A DNA stretch of 64,000 nt from Flaviflexus massiliensis. GTDB lineage: Bacteria > Actinomycetota > Actinomycetes > Actinomycetales > Actinomycetaceae. Both the position numbers and the translations under genes were made by a program. The notes under the pieces were generated by a model. The model did no database searches. It saw only the letters and a list, made by a program, of their open reading frames with translations, and had not been told where the DNA came from. The stretch lies in contig NZ_LN831058.1 in the NCBI RefSeq assembly GCF_001375495.1, positions 186,001 to 250,000 of the forward strand, given 5' to 3'. Positions 34,434 to 42,792 of the stretch are shown here, piece by piece (the first letter of the stretch is position 1; every line of letters begins with the position of its first letter).

Positions 34434-35921
34434 CTAGCTACTGATACGTGCCTGAATGTCGGCCAGGCGATGGCTGACATCGGACGTTGACGGGTACAGA
34501 TCGAGGTAGATCTGGTACATCTCTGCGTACTGGTCGAGGTTGTCCGGGTTGGGTTCAATCTCGCGCTCGGCGGAGTTCCACGTCGTGCCCGGATCAACCA
34601 GGCCGGCGGTCATGGCAGCCAGCAGAGCATCACCGTACGAGGCACCGATCGTGACCTTGGGGATGTACTGCTTGATGCCGATGATGTCGGACATGATCTG
34701 GGGCCACAGGCCACCGGTCGTGCCGCCACCAACGGCCCAGTATTCCTTCGCTTCGCCACCCGATTCCTTGATCGAATCGAGCAGGTGGCGGGAACCGTAA
34801 CCGGTTGCCTCGAGGGCCGAACGGTAGATGTCTCCGTACGTGTGCGTCAGGTTGAGGCCGGCAAGTACACCGCGAGCGTTCGGGTCGGCAATCGGGGAAC
34901 GTTCGCCCGAGAAGTAGGGCAGCATGAGCAGGCCGCGGGCACCCGGCGTGGATTCGCCGGCGAGCTTCGTCAGCTCGTCATAGTCGCGTCCCGACAGGTC
35001 AGCAACCCAGGTCGTGAGCGAACCGGTGGTGGACATACCACCCGACACGTTCGAGGTGCCCTCGAAGAGGCCGGCGTTCGACCAGAGCGAGGGGGCGATG
35101 AGAGCCTTGTCGGAGATCTGAACCGCAACCATGGTCGAGCCGTACATGAGCATGACCTGGCCCGGCTGGCTCACGCCAACGGACAGGGCCTCGACGAAGG
35201 CGTCGATCGAGCCAACGGAGACGGGGGTGCCGGGGCGGAGGCCGGTGATGCGGGCGGCGTTCTCGGTGATGTGGCCGGCAACTTCGTTCGACCACATGAG
35301 CTTCGGCATTTCCAGGTCGCCACAAATGTCGTCAACCCACTCCTCAACCCAGTTGTTCGTAAACGGGGAGTAGAGGGGCTCGCACATCGAGGCGGACAGG
35401 TGGTCGAGAACGTAGGCACCGGTCAGGTGGAAGACACAGTACGTGTGCGCCATGAGGAAGCGGCGGGTCTTCTCCCACACCTCAGGCTCGTTGCGACGGA
35501 CCCATTCAATCTTCGGGCCAACCGACTGCGACGTCATGTTGTTACCGCAGACCTCGAGGACCTTGTCGGCGCCGTAGCGTTCGGTCAGGTCATCAATTTC
35601 CTTGGCGGAACGGGTGTCAACACCGTAGAGGATCGCGGGACGCAGGCCCTGGCCCCGCTCGTCGGCTGCCAGGAAGACGGGGCCGATGCCAGAGATCGCG
35701 AGACCGGCGACGTCACCCTTGGCGCGAGCGGTCAGGCGGCGGCAGATTTCCACAACGTCCTTCCACCAGGTCTCATCCGGATCGTGCTCGGCCCAACCCG
35801 GTCGGGGGAACGAGGTTTCGTGACGCACAACCTCGCTGTGAATGACGTTGCCCTCTGTATCGGCCAGGACGCCCTTCGTTGAGCCCGTGCCAATGTCGAT
35901 TCCAATGACTAGATCAGACAT
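34434..35921 (-). CDS. FGGY-family carbohydrate kinase
   Basis: The 495-residue kinase begins MSDLVIGIDIGTGSTKGVL and carries the signature SVGPKIEWVRRNEPE, the second-domain loop LMYGSTMVAVQ, and AVGGGTTGGLWPQIMSDIIG. It resembles xylulokinase-like FGGY proteins; the substrate is not determinable. AAAGGAG precedes the ATG by eight bases. It is the first gene after a 426-bp non-coding region, so it probably leads the operon that continues with the zinc dehydrogenase at 33227, although hairpins follow its stop codon. Confidence 0.88.
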   Translation of the reverse strand: MSDLVIGIDIGTGSTKGVLADTEGNVIHSEVVRHETSFPRPGWAEHDPDETWWKDVVEICRRLTARAKGDVAGLAISGIGPVFLAADERGQGLRPAILYGVDTRSAKEIDDLTERYGADKVLEVCGNNMTSQSVGPKIEWVRRNEPEVWEKTRRFLMAHTYCVFHLTGAYVLDHLSASMCEPLYSPFTNNWVEEWVDDICGDLEMPKLMWSNEVAGHITENAARITGLRPGTPVSVGSIDAFVEALSVGVSQPGQVMLMYGSTMVAVQISDKALIAPSLWSNAGLFEGTSNVSGGMSTTGSLTTWVADLSGRDYDELTKLAGESTPGARGLLMLPYFSGERSPIADPNARGVLAGLNLTHTYGDIYRSALEATGYGSRHLLDSIKESGGEAKEYWAVGGGTTGGLWPQIMSDIIGIKQYIPKVTIGASYGDALLAAMTAGLVDPGTTWNSAEREIEPNPDNLDQYAEMYQIYLDLYPSTSDVSHRLADIQARISS

Positions 35922-36347
35922 CTCTCAATCTCCTTTGATCTGAGGATTACAGCCCCGCGCTCTCTTGCACGGGCTGGGCGCGCACGTGATTGCCCTCACG
36001 CGCACCCCTTCATCTTCCTCCAACTACCACCAATAGTCAATGTTGGAAGCCGATAAAACATGCACCTTTTCTCAACTCTACGTGATAATTTCACAGGGCC
36101 TTTGAGCGTTTTCTCAGGACTCTTTTTCTCCCGCTCGCAACTCGTTCACAGAGGAAGAGCCCTGCAGAATCGGGAGCAAATGGCATGGTAGCGCGCCTTT
36201 TGGCGCATTCCTGGAATCGCTCATTTTTCTTGTTTCCACTGAAAACGCACATGGTGGGCCCTTCTCAACTTCACATCAACGGAAGTAAGAAGAGCCCACC
36301 GAGTTGACAGTGCCCACCCCGAGTTTTCTCAGGGGGTCGTTTGGGGT
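35922..36347. other. non-coding region between two minus-strand operons
   Basis: This 426-bp region contains the terminator at 36253-36300 for the upstream operon and must hold the promoter for the FGGY gene at 35921. GATAAAA at 36052 and GATAATTT near 36086 resemble half-sites of the putative DeoR operator at 29462. Nothing else is recognisable. Confidence 0.5.
36253..36300 (-). terminator. hairpin terminator ending the nine-gene operon
   Basis: GGTGGGC (36253-36259) pairs with GCCCACC (36294-36300), and after one mismatch CTTCT pairs with AGAAG. It lies 48-95 bases after the GpsA-like stop. Confidence 0.7.
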
Positions 36348-37412
36348 CTAGGCGAGGTCGTAGAAGAACTTATCCCACGGGATTTCGAGGGGAGCATCCT
36401 CGGCGACGACCGAGTAGAGGAAACGGCAGAGCGGGTACTCTTCCGGCTTGATCACACCGCGGTCGGTCAGGGGCCCAAGGGCCTTGCCGATCACCTTGAT
36501 GGCTGCCACGCCTTCGAGGGTCACGCCCTTCATGTGCTGGTCGCGAACCTCGGAGAAGGGGATGCCCTGGCCGACGAGAGTGCCGGCCTTGACGTTGCGG
36601 CCACCCATGGAGGTGACGAACATGTCTCCCACGCCGCCCAGTCCGTCAGCCGAATCCGGGTTGCCACCCATGAGCTTGACGAAGTTGCGGAGCTCGCGCT
36701 GTCCCTGCGCGAAGATCGCGGCGCCGTAGTTGTACATGACGTACTTGTTGTTTTCCTTGCCCTGGGACTTAAGGAGGCCCTCGGCAAAGCCGGCAGCAAA
36801 TGCGTAAATGTTCTTCGTGGCGGCACCGGTCTCGTGGCCGATGAAGTCGGTCGAGGTCCACACGTGGTAGTAGTCGGTGCGGAACAGGTCGGCCAAGTAT
36901 TCGAGGTCGTCCTTGTCGTGGCCGCAGAAGACGACAGCCGTGTCGTGGTGCACGGCGAGCTCACCGGCAATCGAAGGGCCGGTGATGGCGTTCCAGGAAA
37001 CCTGTTCGATCTGTTCGGGGCTCAGGTATTCCTGGATCTTGTGCGGCAGGAGCTGGAGTTCACCAGTCTCCTCATCCGCCCTCATGCCCTTCGTGATGCA
37101 GAGGAACTTCTGTCCCGGCTTCAGGAGGGTGGCGAGCTGCTCACCGATCCATTCGACACCGAATGAGTTGACGCCACTCATGACAACGTCGGCGCCTTCG
37201 AAGGCTTCTTCGGCCTGCTCGAGCTGGTAGGCGGTCACGCCCTCGTTCACCTTGAGACCCAGGTCGGGGTGCACTCCCGTGGTCTGAATGGAGTCGATAA
37301 TTTCGCGGTCGAGGAAGGTTCCGACGAGTCGGACTTCGTGACCATTTTCCGAGGCGGGGAAGGACAGGGCGGTGCCCATGATTCCAGCGCCCAATACGAC
37401 GATCGTTGCCAT
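36348..37412 (-). CDS. GpsA-like NAD(P)-dependent dehydrogenase, divergent subfamily
   Basis: The 354-residue protein has VVLGAGIMGTALSFPA at the cofactor site, ITKGM, AITGPSIAGELA, KNIYAFAAGFAEGLL with the catalytic lysine, and GLGGVGDMFVTSMGGRN. Like its paralogue at 26758-27804 it carries the unusual VGTFLDREIIDSI plus HP sequence where GpsA proteins have the arginine/YLPG segment. A lipid-synthesis GpsA would not be expected in a sugar operon, so I infer oxidation of a phosphorylated polyol made by the kinase encoded five bases upstream (37418-38929). ATG 37412 has GGAG nine bases before it; the frame extending to 37499 overlaps the kinase gene. It is the last gene of the nine-gene operon. 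Confidence 0.85.
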   Translation of the reverse strand: MATIVVLGAGIMGTALSFPASENGHEVRLVGTFLDREIIDSIQTTGVHPDLGLKVNEGVTAYQLEQAEEAFEGADVVMSGVNSFGVEWIGEQLATLLKPGQKFLCITKGMRADEETGELQLLPHKIQEYLSPEQIEQVSWNAITGPSIAGELAVHHDTAVVFCGHDKDDLEYLADLFRTDYYHVWTSTDFIGHETGAATKNIYAFAAGFAEGLLKSQGKENNKYVMYNYGAAIFAQGQRELRNFVKLMGGNPDSADGLGGVGDMFVTSMGGRNVKAGTLVGQGIPFSEVRDQHMKGVTLEGVAAIKVIGKALGPLTDRGVIKPEEYPLCRFLYSVVAEDAPLEIPWDKFFYDLA

Positions 37413-37417
37413 TGCTG

Positions 37418-38929
37418 TTAACTCCGTTTCATGACGGTATTGATTCGAGTAAAAATGTCTGCGAGTGCGGGGTAAATATCCTGCTGGATTGCAGCCCATT
37501 CCCCGTAGATTTCGTAGGCTTCGGGGTCGGGTTCCGTGCGATCAACGAAGGAGGCCATGCCGTTCGATGCGGCAGCCACATCCGGGTAGGTCCCGATCGC
37601 TGCCATCGCCATCATCGCAGCCCCCTGAGCGCTCACTTCTTCCACCCCGGAAACCACGAGCGGAAGGCCGGTCGCGTCGGCGAAGATGCGGCGGTAGAGG
37701 GGATTGCGGGAGCCGCCACCCGTGCAGCGGAGCTCCTTGAGTTTACGGCCGGTGGATTCCTGGACGCGCTCCAGGTTGCCGCGCAGTTCGAGAGCCATGC
37801 CTTCGATAATGGAGCGGTACATGTGGGCGCGGGTGTGGGCGGAGCCGAAGCCGACCACGCTGCCCTTGGCGAACGGATCCCAGTGCGGTGACTGAACGGC
37901 GTTCCAGTACGGGACGGTCAAAAGCCCGTCGGTGCCCGGCTTCAGCTCGGCAGCTGCCCGATCCAGCTCTTCATCCAGCCCGCCCTCGAGGGCGGGATCG
38001 CCCAGTTCGGTGCGGAACCAGTTCGCGAGAACGGAACCGGAGTTCTGCACGATCTCAAGAACGTAGGAGTCGGGGATGCCGCCGAGTAATGTGCGGTAGG
38101 CGGGTGAGTAAGCGTACTCAAATGCGTGGACACCGGCCACGATCGACGTTCCGATGTTGACGTAGGCGACGTCCTCGTCAATGGCGGAAGTGCCGAGTCC
38201 GGCTGCCTGGCCGTCTCCGACGCCCGCGACGAGCACAACGCCCTCGCCCAGTCCCCACTCTGTGAGGAGTTCGGGATTAATGGGGTCGATAATGGAGGCG
38301 GGAGCCGCCAACTCCGCCATCTGCTCCCTCGTGACCCCTGCGATGTCGAGCAGTTCGTCAGAGTAGTCGACTACAGCGATGTCGAGGAGGTTGAGGGTGT
38401 CGGCGCTGCCGACTGCCGAAACCCAGCGCCCTACGAGCCGGTGGGCCAGGTAGGCGTGCACGTCCACCAGCTTATGGGCGGCCTTGAGGGTGTCCGGTTC
38501 ATGCTTCTTGAGCCACGCGATCTTGTAGAGCGCGGGCGTGGTGTCTGCGGGTTTGCCGGAGAGTTCGTGAATGTGGTCGGAACCGTATTCTTTGATCTCG
38601 GCGCCCGCACGTGAATCCAGCCAGAGGATGGCGGGGCGGAGTGCCCCACCATCCTCGTCAACGAGTGCGAAAGACTCGCGCTGGTGGGTGATGCACAATG
38701 CTTTGATCCGCTTGCGGTCCGCTTCCTCCAGGGCTTCGCAGGCCTGGGTGATGGCGGTGTTCGTGGACGTCCACCACTGCGTGGGGTCGTGCTCGAACAT
38801 ATCCATTCCCGGGGTGAGCAAGTCAATGTCTGCCTTGCCGGTTGCGAGAACTTTCCCTGAGGTGTCGACGACGACCGCCTTCGTGGCGGTTGTCGAGGAG
38901 TCGATAGCGATGACAAGTGGATCAGTCAC
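37418..38929 (-). CDS. FGGY-family polyol kinase, paralogue of 27820-29385
   Basis: The 503-residue kinase has the DSSTTATKAVVVD loop, ITHQRESFALV, the signature PALYKIAWLKKHEPD, GVGDGQAAGLGTSAID, YVNIGTSIVAG and CTGGGSRNPLYRRIFADATG. Many segments are shared with the kinase at 27820-29385, and in both places a GpsA-like gene follows within 5-15 bases. It starts with GTG at 38929, supported by AAGGGG, five bases after the AraD-type gene. The two kinase-dehydrogenase pairs look like duplicated modules acting on related polyols. The substrate is unknown. Confidence 0.88.
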   Translation of the reverse strand: MTDPLVIAIDSSTTATKAVVVDTSGKVLATGKADIDLLTPGMDMFEHDPTQWWTSTNTAITQACEALEEADRKRIKALCITHQRESFALVDEDGGALRPAILWLDSRAGAEIKEYGSDHIHELSGKPADTTPALYKIAWLKKHEPDTLKAAHKLVDVHAYLAHRLVGRWVSAVGSADTLNLLDIAVVDYSDELLDIAGVTREQMAELAAPASIIDPINPELLTEWGLGEGVVLVAGVGDGQAAGLGTSAIDEDVAYVNIGTSIVAGVHAFEYAYSPAYRTLLGGIPDSYVLEIVQNSGSVLANWFRTELGDPALEGGLDEELDRAAAELKPGTDGLLTVPYWNAVQSPHWDPFAKGSVVGFGSAHTRAHMYRSIIEGMALELRGNLERVQESTGRKLKELRCTGGGSRNPLYRRIFADATGLPLVVSGVEEVSAQGAAMMAMAAIGTYPDVAAASNGMASFVDRTEPDPEAYEIYGEWAAIQQDIYPALADIFTRINTVMKRS

Positions 38930-38934
38930 TGTAC

Positions 38935-39639
38935 TTACCCCTTCTGTCCGTAAACGTTCTGGTAGCGCTCGTATAGCGAGTCGATGTGCTTCTGGTCGAT
39001 CGGCTGGAGTGCTCCCATGCCGCGCGCGATCGCAACGGTGCGAGCAACCTCTTCGACCATGACGGCGGCCTTGACCGCTGCCGTCGCATCCTTCCCGATC
39101 GTGAACGGGCCGTGGTTGGCCATGAGAACCGCGGGCGAACGCGAATCCTTCAGGGTTTCCACGATGCCGCGGCCGATCGAGTCGTCACCGATGATCGCGA
39201 ACGGACCAACGGGAACCTCGCCACCGAACTCGTCCCCCATCATCGTCAGAACGCAGGGAATGGGTTCGTGGATAGCTGCGAACGCGGTCGCATAGGTCGA
39301 GTGGGTGTGCACCACTCCCCCGACCTCTGGCATGTGCCGGTAGACGTAGGCGTGAGCGGCCGTGTCCGAGGAGGGGGAGAGGTGGTCGGGCGTGCCGTCC
39401 ACGATCTTCTCCCCATCCAACGTGCACACGACCATGACGTCCGCGCTCAGCTCGTCATAGCGCACCCCGGAAGGTTTGATGACGAACAGGTCGCTACCGG
39501 GCACCCGTTCGGAAACGTTGCCGGCGGTCCAGACCACGAGATTGTTGGCGGGAAGCTCCGCGTGGAGCTTCGCCACCTTCACCCTCGTGGCTTGGACGGC
39601 CGCCTGGACGTCACTAGCGAGTTCGGATAGAACGATCAT
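38935..39639 (-). CDS. araD: L-ribulose-5-phosphate 4-epimerase (AraD type)
   Basis: The 234-residue class II aldolase-family protein has the epimerase hallmarks: WTAGNVSER, the aspartate in SPSSDTAAH (D92) instead of the aldolase glutamate, zinc histidines in VVHTHSTYATA (H111, H113) and ANHG (H176), and a C-terminal Y-G-Q (from Y230) as in E. coli AraD. It converts L-ribulose 5-phosphate to D-xylulose 5-phosphate, which enters the pentose phosphate pathway. Its ATG overlaps the stop of the AraB-type kinase (ATGA), so the two are coupled. No arabinose isomerase gene is present in the window. Confidence 0.9.
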   Translation of the reverse strand: MIVLSELASDVQAAVQATRVKVAKLHAELPANNLVVWTAGNVSERVPGSDLFVIKPSGVRYDELSADVMVVCTLDGEKIVDGTPDHLSPSSDTAAHAYVYRHMPEVGGVVHTHSTYATAFAAIHEPIPCVLTMMGDEFGGEVPVGPFAIIGDDSIGRGIVETLKDSRSPAVLMANHGPFTIGKDATAAVKAAVMVEEVARTVAIARGMGALQPIDQKHIDSLYERYQNVYGQKG

Positions 39640-41309
39640 TTGCTGCTCTCGAACGCCTTCGCCTTAATGTCCTTGAGACGGTACATGGGCGAGTTGGGGT
39701 TGCGGCCGAACTGGTCGTGCAGTTCCTTATAGATCTCGTAGAGAGCGTCGTACTTGGCGGCGCGCTCCTCGTTCGGCAGGTAGGCATCCTTGCGGACGTT
39801 TGCCATGGCCTCGGCGGCCTGGAAAACATCCTCGTAGACACCGGCAGCGACGGCAGCGAAGACTGCGGAGCCGAGGGCACCGGTCTGCTCCGCTTCCGAA
39901 ACCGCGATCGGACGGCGGGTAATGTCCGCCATGAGCTGCATGTAGAACTGGTTCTTCAGCAGACCACCGGCGGCAACGATCTCGTCGATCATGACGCCGT
40001 GCTCTTCGAAGTTCTCGATGATGACGCGGGTACCGAACAGGGTTGCTTCGAGTAGCGCACGGTAGGTTTCTTCGGGCGTGGTCGTGAGCGTCTGGCCAAT
40101 GACGAGGCCGGACAGGCGCGAGTCCGCGAGGATGGAACGGTTACCGTTGTGCCAGTCGAGTGCGATGAGGCCGTGCTCGCCAACTTCTTGATCCGCTGCC
40201 TTAGCAACGAGGAAGTCGTGGAGCGAAATGCCCTTGCGAGCGGCCTTCTGTGCGTATTCTGCGGGCACGCAGTTGTCGGTGAACCACGCGAAGATGTCAC
40301 CGACGGCGGTCTGGCCGCCCTCGAAGCCCCAGTAGCCATCAACAGCGCCACCGTCGACGATGCCGAACGTGCCGGGCACGTCCTTGAACTCTTCACCGTT
40401 GACGACGTAGCAGGAGGAGGTGCCGAGGATAGCGGTGAGCTGGCCGGGACGGACGGCATTCGCACCGGCGACCACGACGTGGGCGTCGATGTTACCCGAG
40501 GACACGGCGGTGCCAGCCTTGAGGCCGGTCAGTTCCGCCATCTCTTCCGTCAGCTCGCCAACCTTGCCACCAAGCGGCAGAATCGGGGCCGACATCTTCG
40601 TCTCGAACACGTCACCGAAACCGGGAGCAACCGACTCGAGGTAATCCTTCGAGGGGTATTCCCCATCCTGGTACATGCGTTTGTACCCGGAATCACCAGC
40701 CGAGTAGGTGAGGGTGCCCGTGAGCTTCCAGGTCACCCAGTCTAGAAGGTTGACGATCTGGTCGGTTGCTTCGAAGACCTCGGGGGCCTTCTCGTAGACC
40801 TCGAGTGCCTTGGGCAAGAGGAGCTCGGAGGAGAGGACGCCGCCGTAGCGGGACAGCCACGGCTCGTTGCGTTCCTCGGCGGCCTTGACGAGGCGGTCTG
40901 CCTGGTCCTGGGCGCCGTGGTGCTTCCAGAGCTTGATGTAGGCGTGCGGGTTGTTCTTGAACTTGTCCTGCTCGCACAGGGCGTTGCCCTCGTTGTCCGT
41001 GAAGAACACGGTTGCCGAGGTGGCGTCGATGCCGATGCCGACGATGTCGGCGGGGTCAACGCCAGCATCCTTGACGGCCTGCGGGACTGCGGTGCCGAGC
41101 ACTTCAATGTAGTCGGCAGGCACCTGGAGCGCGAACTCCGGGGGCAGCTTCTGGCCATCGCCCGCATCGAGGGTACGGTCCATGACGGCGTGGCGGTATT
41201 CGGTGACCGCCGTGCCCATCTGGTGTCCATCGGAGGCACGCACGACGACGGCGCGACCGGACAGGGTGCCAAAGTCGATGCCGACAATGTACTTCTCACT
41301 GTTTGACAT
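39636..41309 (-). CDS. araB: ribulokinase (AraB type)
   Basis: The 557-residue kinase is AraB-like throughout: IVGIDFGTLSGRAVVV, LPPEFALQVPADYIEVL, WKHHGAQDQADRL, GVLSSELLLPKALEVYEKAPE, SGNIDAHVVVAGANAV, TSSCYVVNG, WFTDNCVPAEY and the C-terminal AAGGLLKNQFYMQLMADITRR. It phosphorylates L-ribulose and often D-ribulose, ribitol or L-arabitol at O5. AAGGAG precedes the ATG. Without araA nearby, its ketose may come from a polyol dehydrogenase rather than from arabinose. It sits between the G1P-dehydrogenase-type gene and araD in the nine-gene operon. Confidence 0.92.
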   Translation of the reverse strand: MSNSEKYIVGIDFGTLSGRAVVVRASDGHQMGTAVTEYRHAVMDRTLDAGDGQKLPPEFALQVPADYIEVLGTAVPQAVKDAGVDPADIVGIGIDATSATVFFTDNEGNALCEQDKFKNNPHAYIKLWKHHGAQDQADRLVKAAEERNEPWLSRYGGVLSSELLLPKALEVYEKAPEVFEATDQIVNLLDWVTWKLTGTLTYSAGDSGYKRMYQDGEYPSKDYLESVAPGFGDVFETKMSAPILPLGGKVGELTEEMAELTGLKAGTAVSSGNIDAHVVVAGANAVRPGQLTAILGTSSCYVVNGEEFKDVPGTFGIVDGGAVDGYWGFEGGQTAVGDIFAWFTDNCVPAEYAQKAARKGISLHDFLVAKAADQEVGEHGLIALDWHNGNRSILADSRLSGLVIGQTLTTTPEETYRALLEATLFGTRVIIENFEEHGVMIDEIVAAGGLLKNQFYMQLMADITRRPIAVSEAEQTGALGSAVFAAVAAGVYEDVFQAAEAMANVRKDAYLPNEERAAKYDALYEIYKELHDQFGRNPNSPMYRLKDIKAKAFESSK

Positions 41310-41338
41310 AGGAAATTTCTCCTTGAGTGGTGGTGGTG

Positions 41339-42709
41339 TTAGGCCTCGGGGTGCTTGTGCTGGCCCCAGAAGCCGTCAGGGGAGAAGAGCTTCTCGACGA
41401 CCTCTTCGAGCAGTCCCAGATCGGTCAGGATGTCGAGGATCGTGTACCGGGGGCGGATCATCTGCGACTTGAAGTGGGTTTCGCGGAAGCGATCCCAGTC
41501 AATTTCGATCATTTCTGGGTGGTAGGGGGCGCCGGCTCCCTTGAGCATGTCCATGGCTTCCTGGGCGGTCACGAGCTGCTGGCGGCAACGCTCCTGGATG
41601 GTGGGCCACTTTTCCTTCAGCAGTTCGATGCGAGCAACGAGGGCGTCGCCTTCCATGCGCTTGCCGAGCGAATGCTTAACGGCCTCCTCCTGCATGTGCT
41701 CCTGGAGCGAAGCACGCACGTTGGCCTCAACCTCTTCGGGGGACTTCACTGCGGCAAGTGCCTTGTCCACGTCGAAGTCGTCGGCGGTCATGTCGAGGAA
41801 CACTTCCCACATGGCGCAGGAGGCGACGGTGCCAACGCCAACCTTGAAGCCGTGGCTCAGCGGCGGCTCCCAGTCGAGTCCATGCCCCTCCATCTCCCAC
41901 ACGTGAGAGAATTGGTGGCCGGCACCGGAGGCGGGGCGGGAGGATTCGTATGCCTGCATGGCAAGACCCGACATGATCTGACCCTCACCGAGCTTGGTGA
42001 TGGCCTCCTCGCCACCGTTAGCGATAGCGACCGGGTCCGAGAGCGAGTCACGGAGGGGACCCTGGACGAGGCTCCACGTGTAGGGATCGATCTTCTCAAT
42101 GCCGAGTTCATCGGACAGGATCCAGTCCGCACCGGCGGGGATCTTTTCAATCAGGTCACCGTAGCCGGTTGCGGTGAGACGCTTGGGTGCGTTCACCATC
42201 GTGTCGACGTCTGCGACAAGGCCGGCGGGTGCCGGGCAGGAGCGGGTGATCTTGAAGCCATCCTTGGCAATGGAGGCACCGAAGGCGGCGAAGCCGTCCA
42301 CGGAGGCTGCCGTGCAGACGTTAATGTAGGGGCGCTCGAGCTCACCGGAAGCGAGCTTTGCGATGTCGTTGAGCGTGCCAGCTCCGAGCGAGACCACAAC
42401 CGTGTTCTCGTAGGGGCGGATCACTTCGCGGAGAATCTCAACGTTCTCGTATCCGCCATACAGTGTCGGGGTGCCGGGGAACACGTACGGTTCGTCAGCG
42501 AATTCGACGCCGGCTTCCTTGAGGGAGGACACAACAGCATCACCGACGGCGGCGTACGTGTTTTCGTCAGCAACAACAAGAACCTTGGAGTCCGGGAACA
42601 GTTCCACAAACATGGGACCGGTTTCCTTGTTCACGTCCTTACCGAAAGATATGGCCTTCGTCTCTGACGCAGTTTCCAGCGCCTTATTGATTAGTTCAGT
42701 AGACATCAT
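41339..42709 (-). CDS. sn-glycerol-1-phosphate dehydrogenase family protein (EgsA/AraM type)
   Basis: The protein (456 residues from the ATG at 42709) has GAGTLNDIAKLASGELERP, TAASVDGFAAFGAS, TGYGDLIEKIPAGADW, and the metal-ligand histidines in FSHVWEMEGHGLDWEPPLSHG. It parallels the protein at 7677-9086. B. subtilis AraM, a G1P dehydrogenase, also lies in an arabinose operon, and here the next genes are AraB and AraD types. The enzyme may make glycerol 1-phosphate or oxidise a phosphorylated polyol. GAGG lies 5 bases before ATG 42709 and 8 before a second ATG at 42706, so the start is uncertain by one codon. Confidence 0.87.
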   Translation of the reverse strand: MMSTELINKALETASETKAISFGKDVNKETGPMFVELFPDSKVLVVADENTYAAVGDAVVSSLKEAGVEFADEPYVFPGTPTLYGGYENVEILREVIRPYENTVVVSLGAGTLNDIAKLASGELERPYINVCTAASVDGFAAFGASIAKDGFKITRSCPAPAGLVADVDTMVNAPKRLTATGYGDLIEKIPAGADWILSDELGIEKIDPYTWSLVQGPLRDSLSDPVAIANGGEEAITKLGEGQIMSGLAMQAYESSRPASGAGHQFSHVWEMEGHGLDWEPPLSHGFKVGVGTVASCAMWEVFLDMTADDFDVDKALAAVKSPEEVEANVRASLQEHMQEEAVKHSLGKRMEGDALVARIELLKEKWPTIQERCRQQLVTAQEAMDMLKGAGAPYHPEMIEIDWDRFRETHFKSQMIRPRYTILDILTDLGLLEEVVEKLFSPDGFWGQHKHPEA

Positions 42710-42792
42710 CAATTCCTCTCTGCTTATGACCGTAGTTTAAGCGTGTTTTCAGTGGCTCGTCCGGTGAAGGGACAATTGCTCGGCCCGTTGAA

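Noticed and set aside
36348-37412. Housekeeping gpsA for phospholipid synthesis
   Set aside because: The divergent cofactor/substrate motif, the paralogue in a parallel setting and the position at the end of a sugar operon argue against it, so no gpsA symbol was given.
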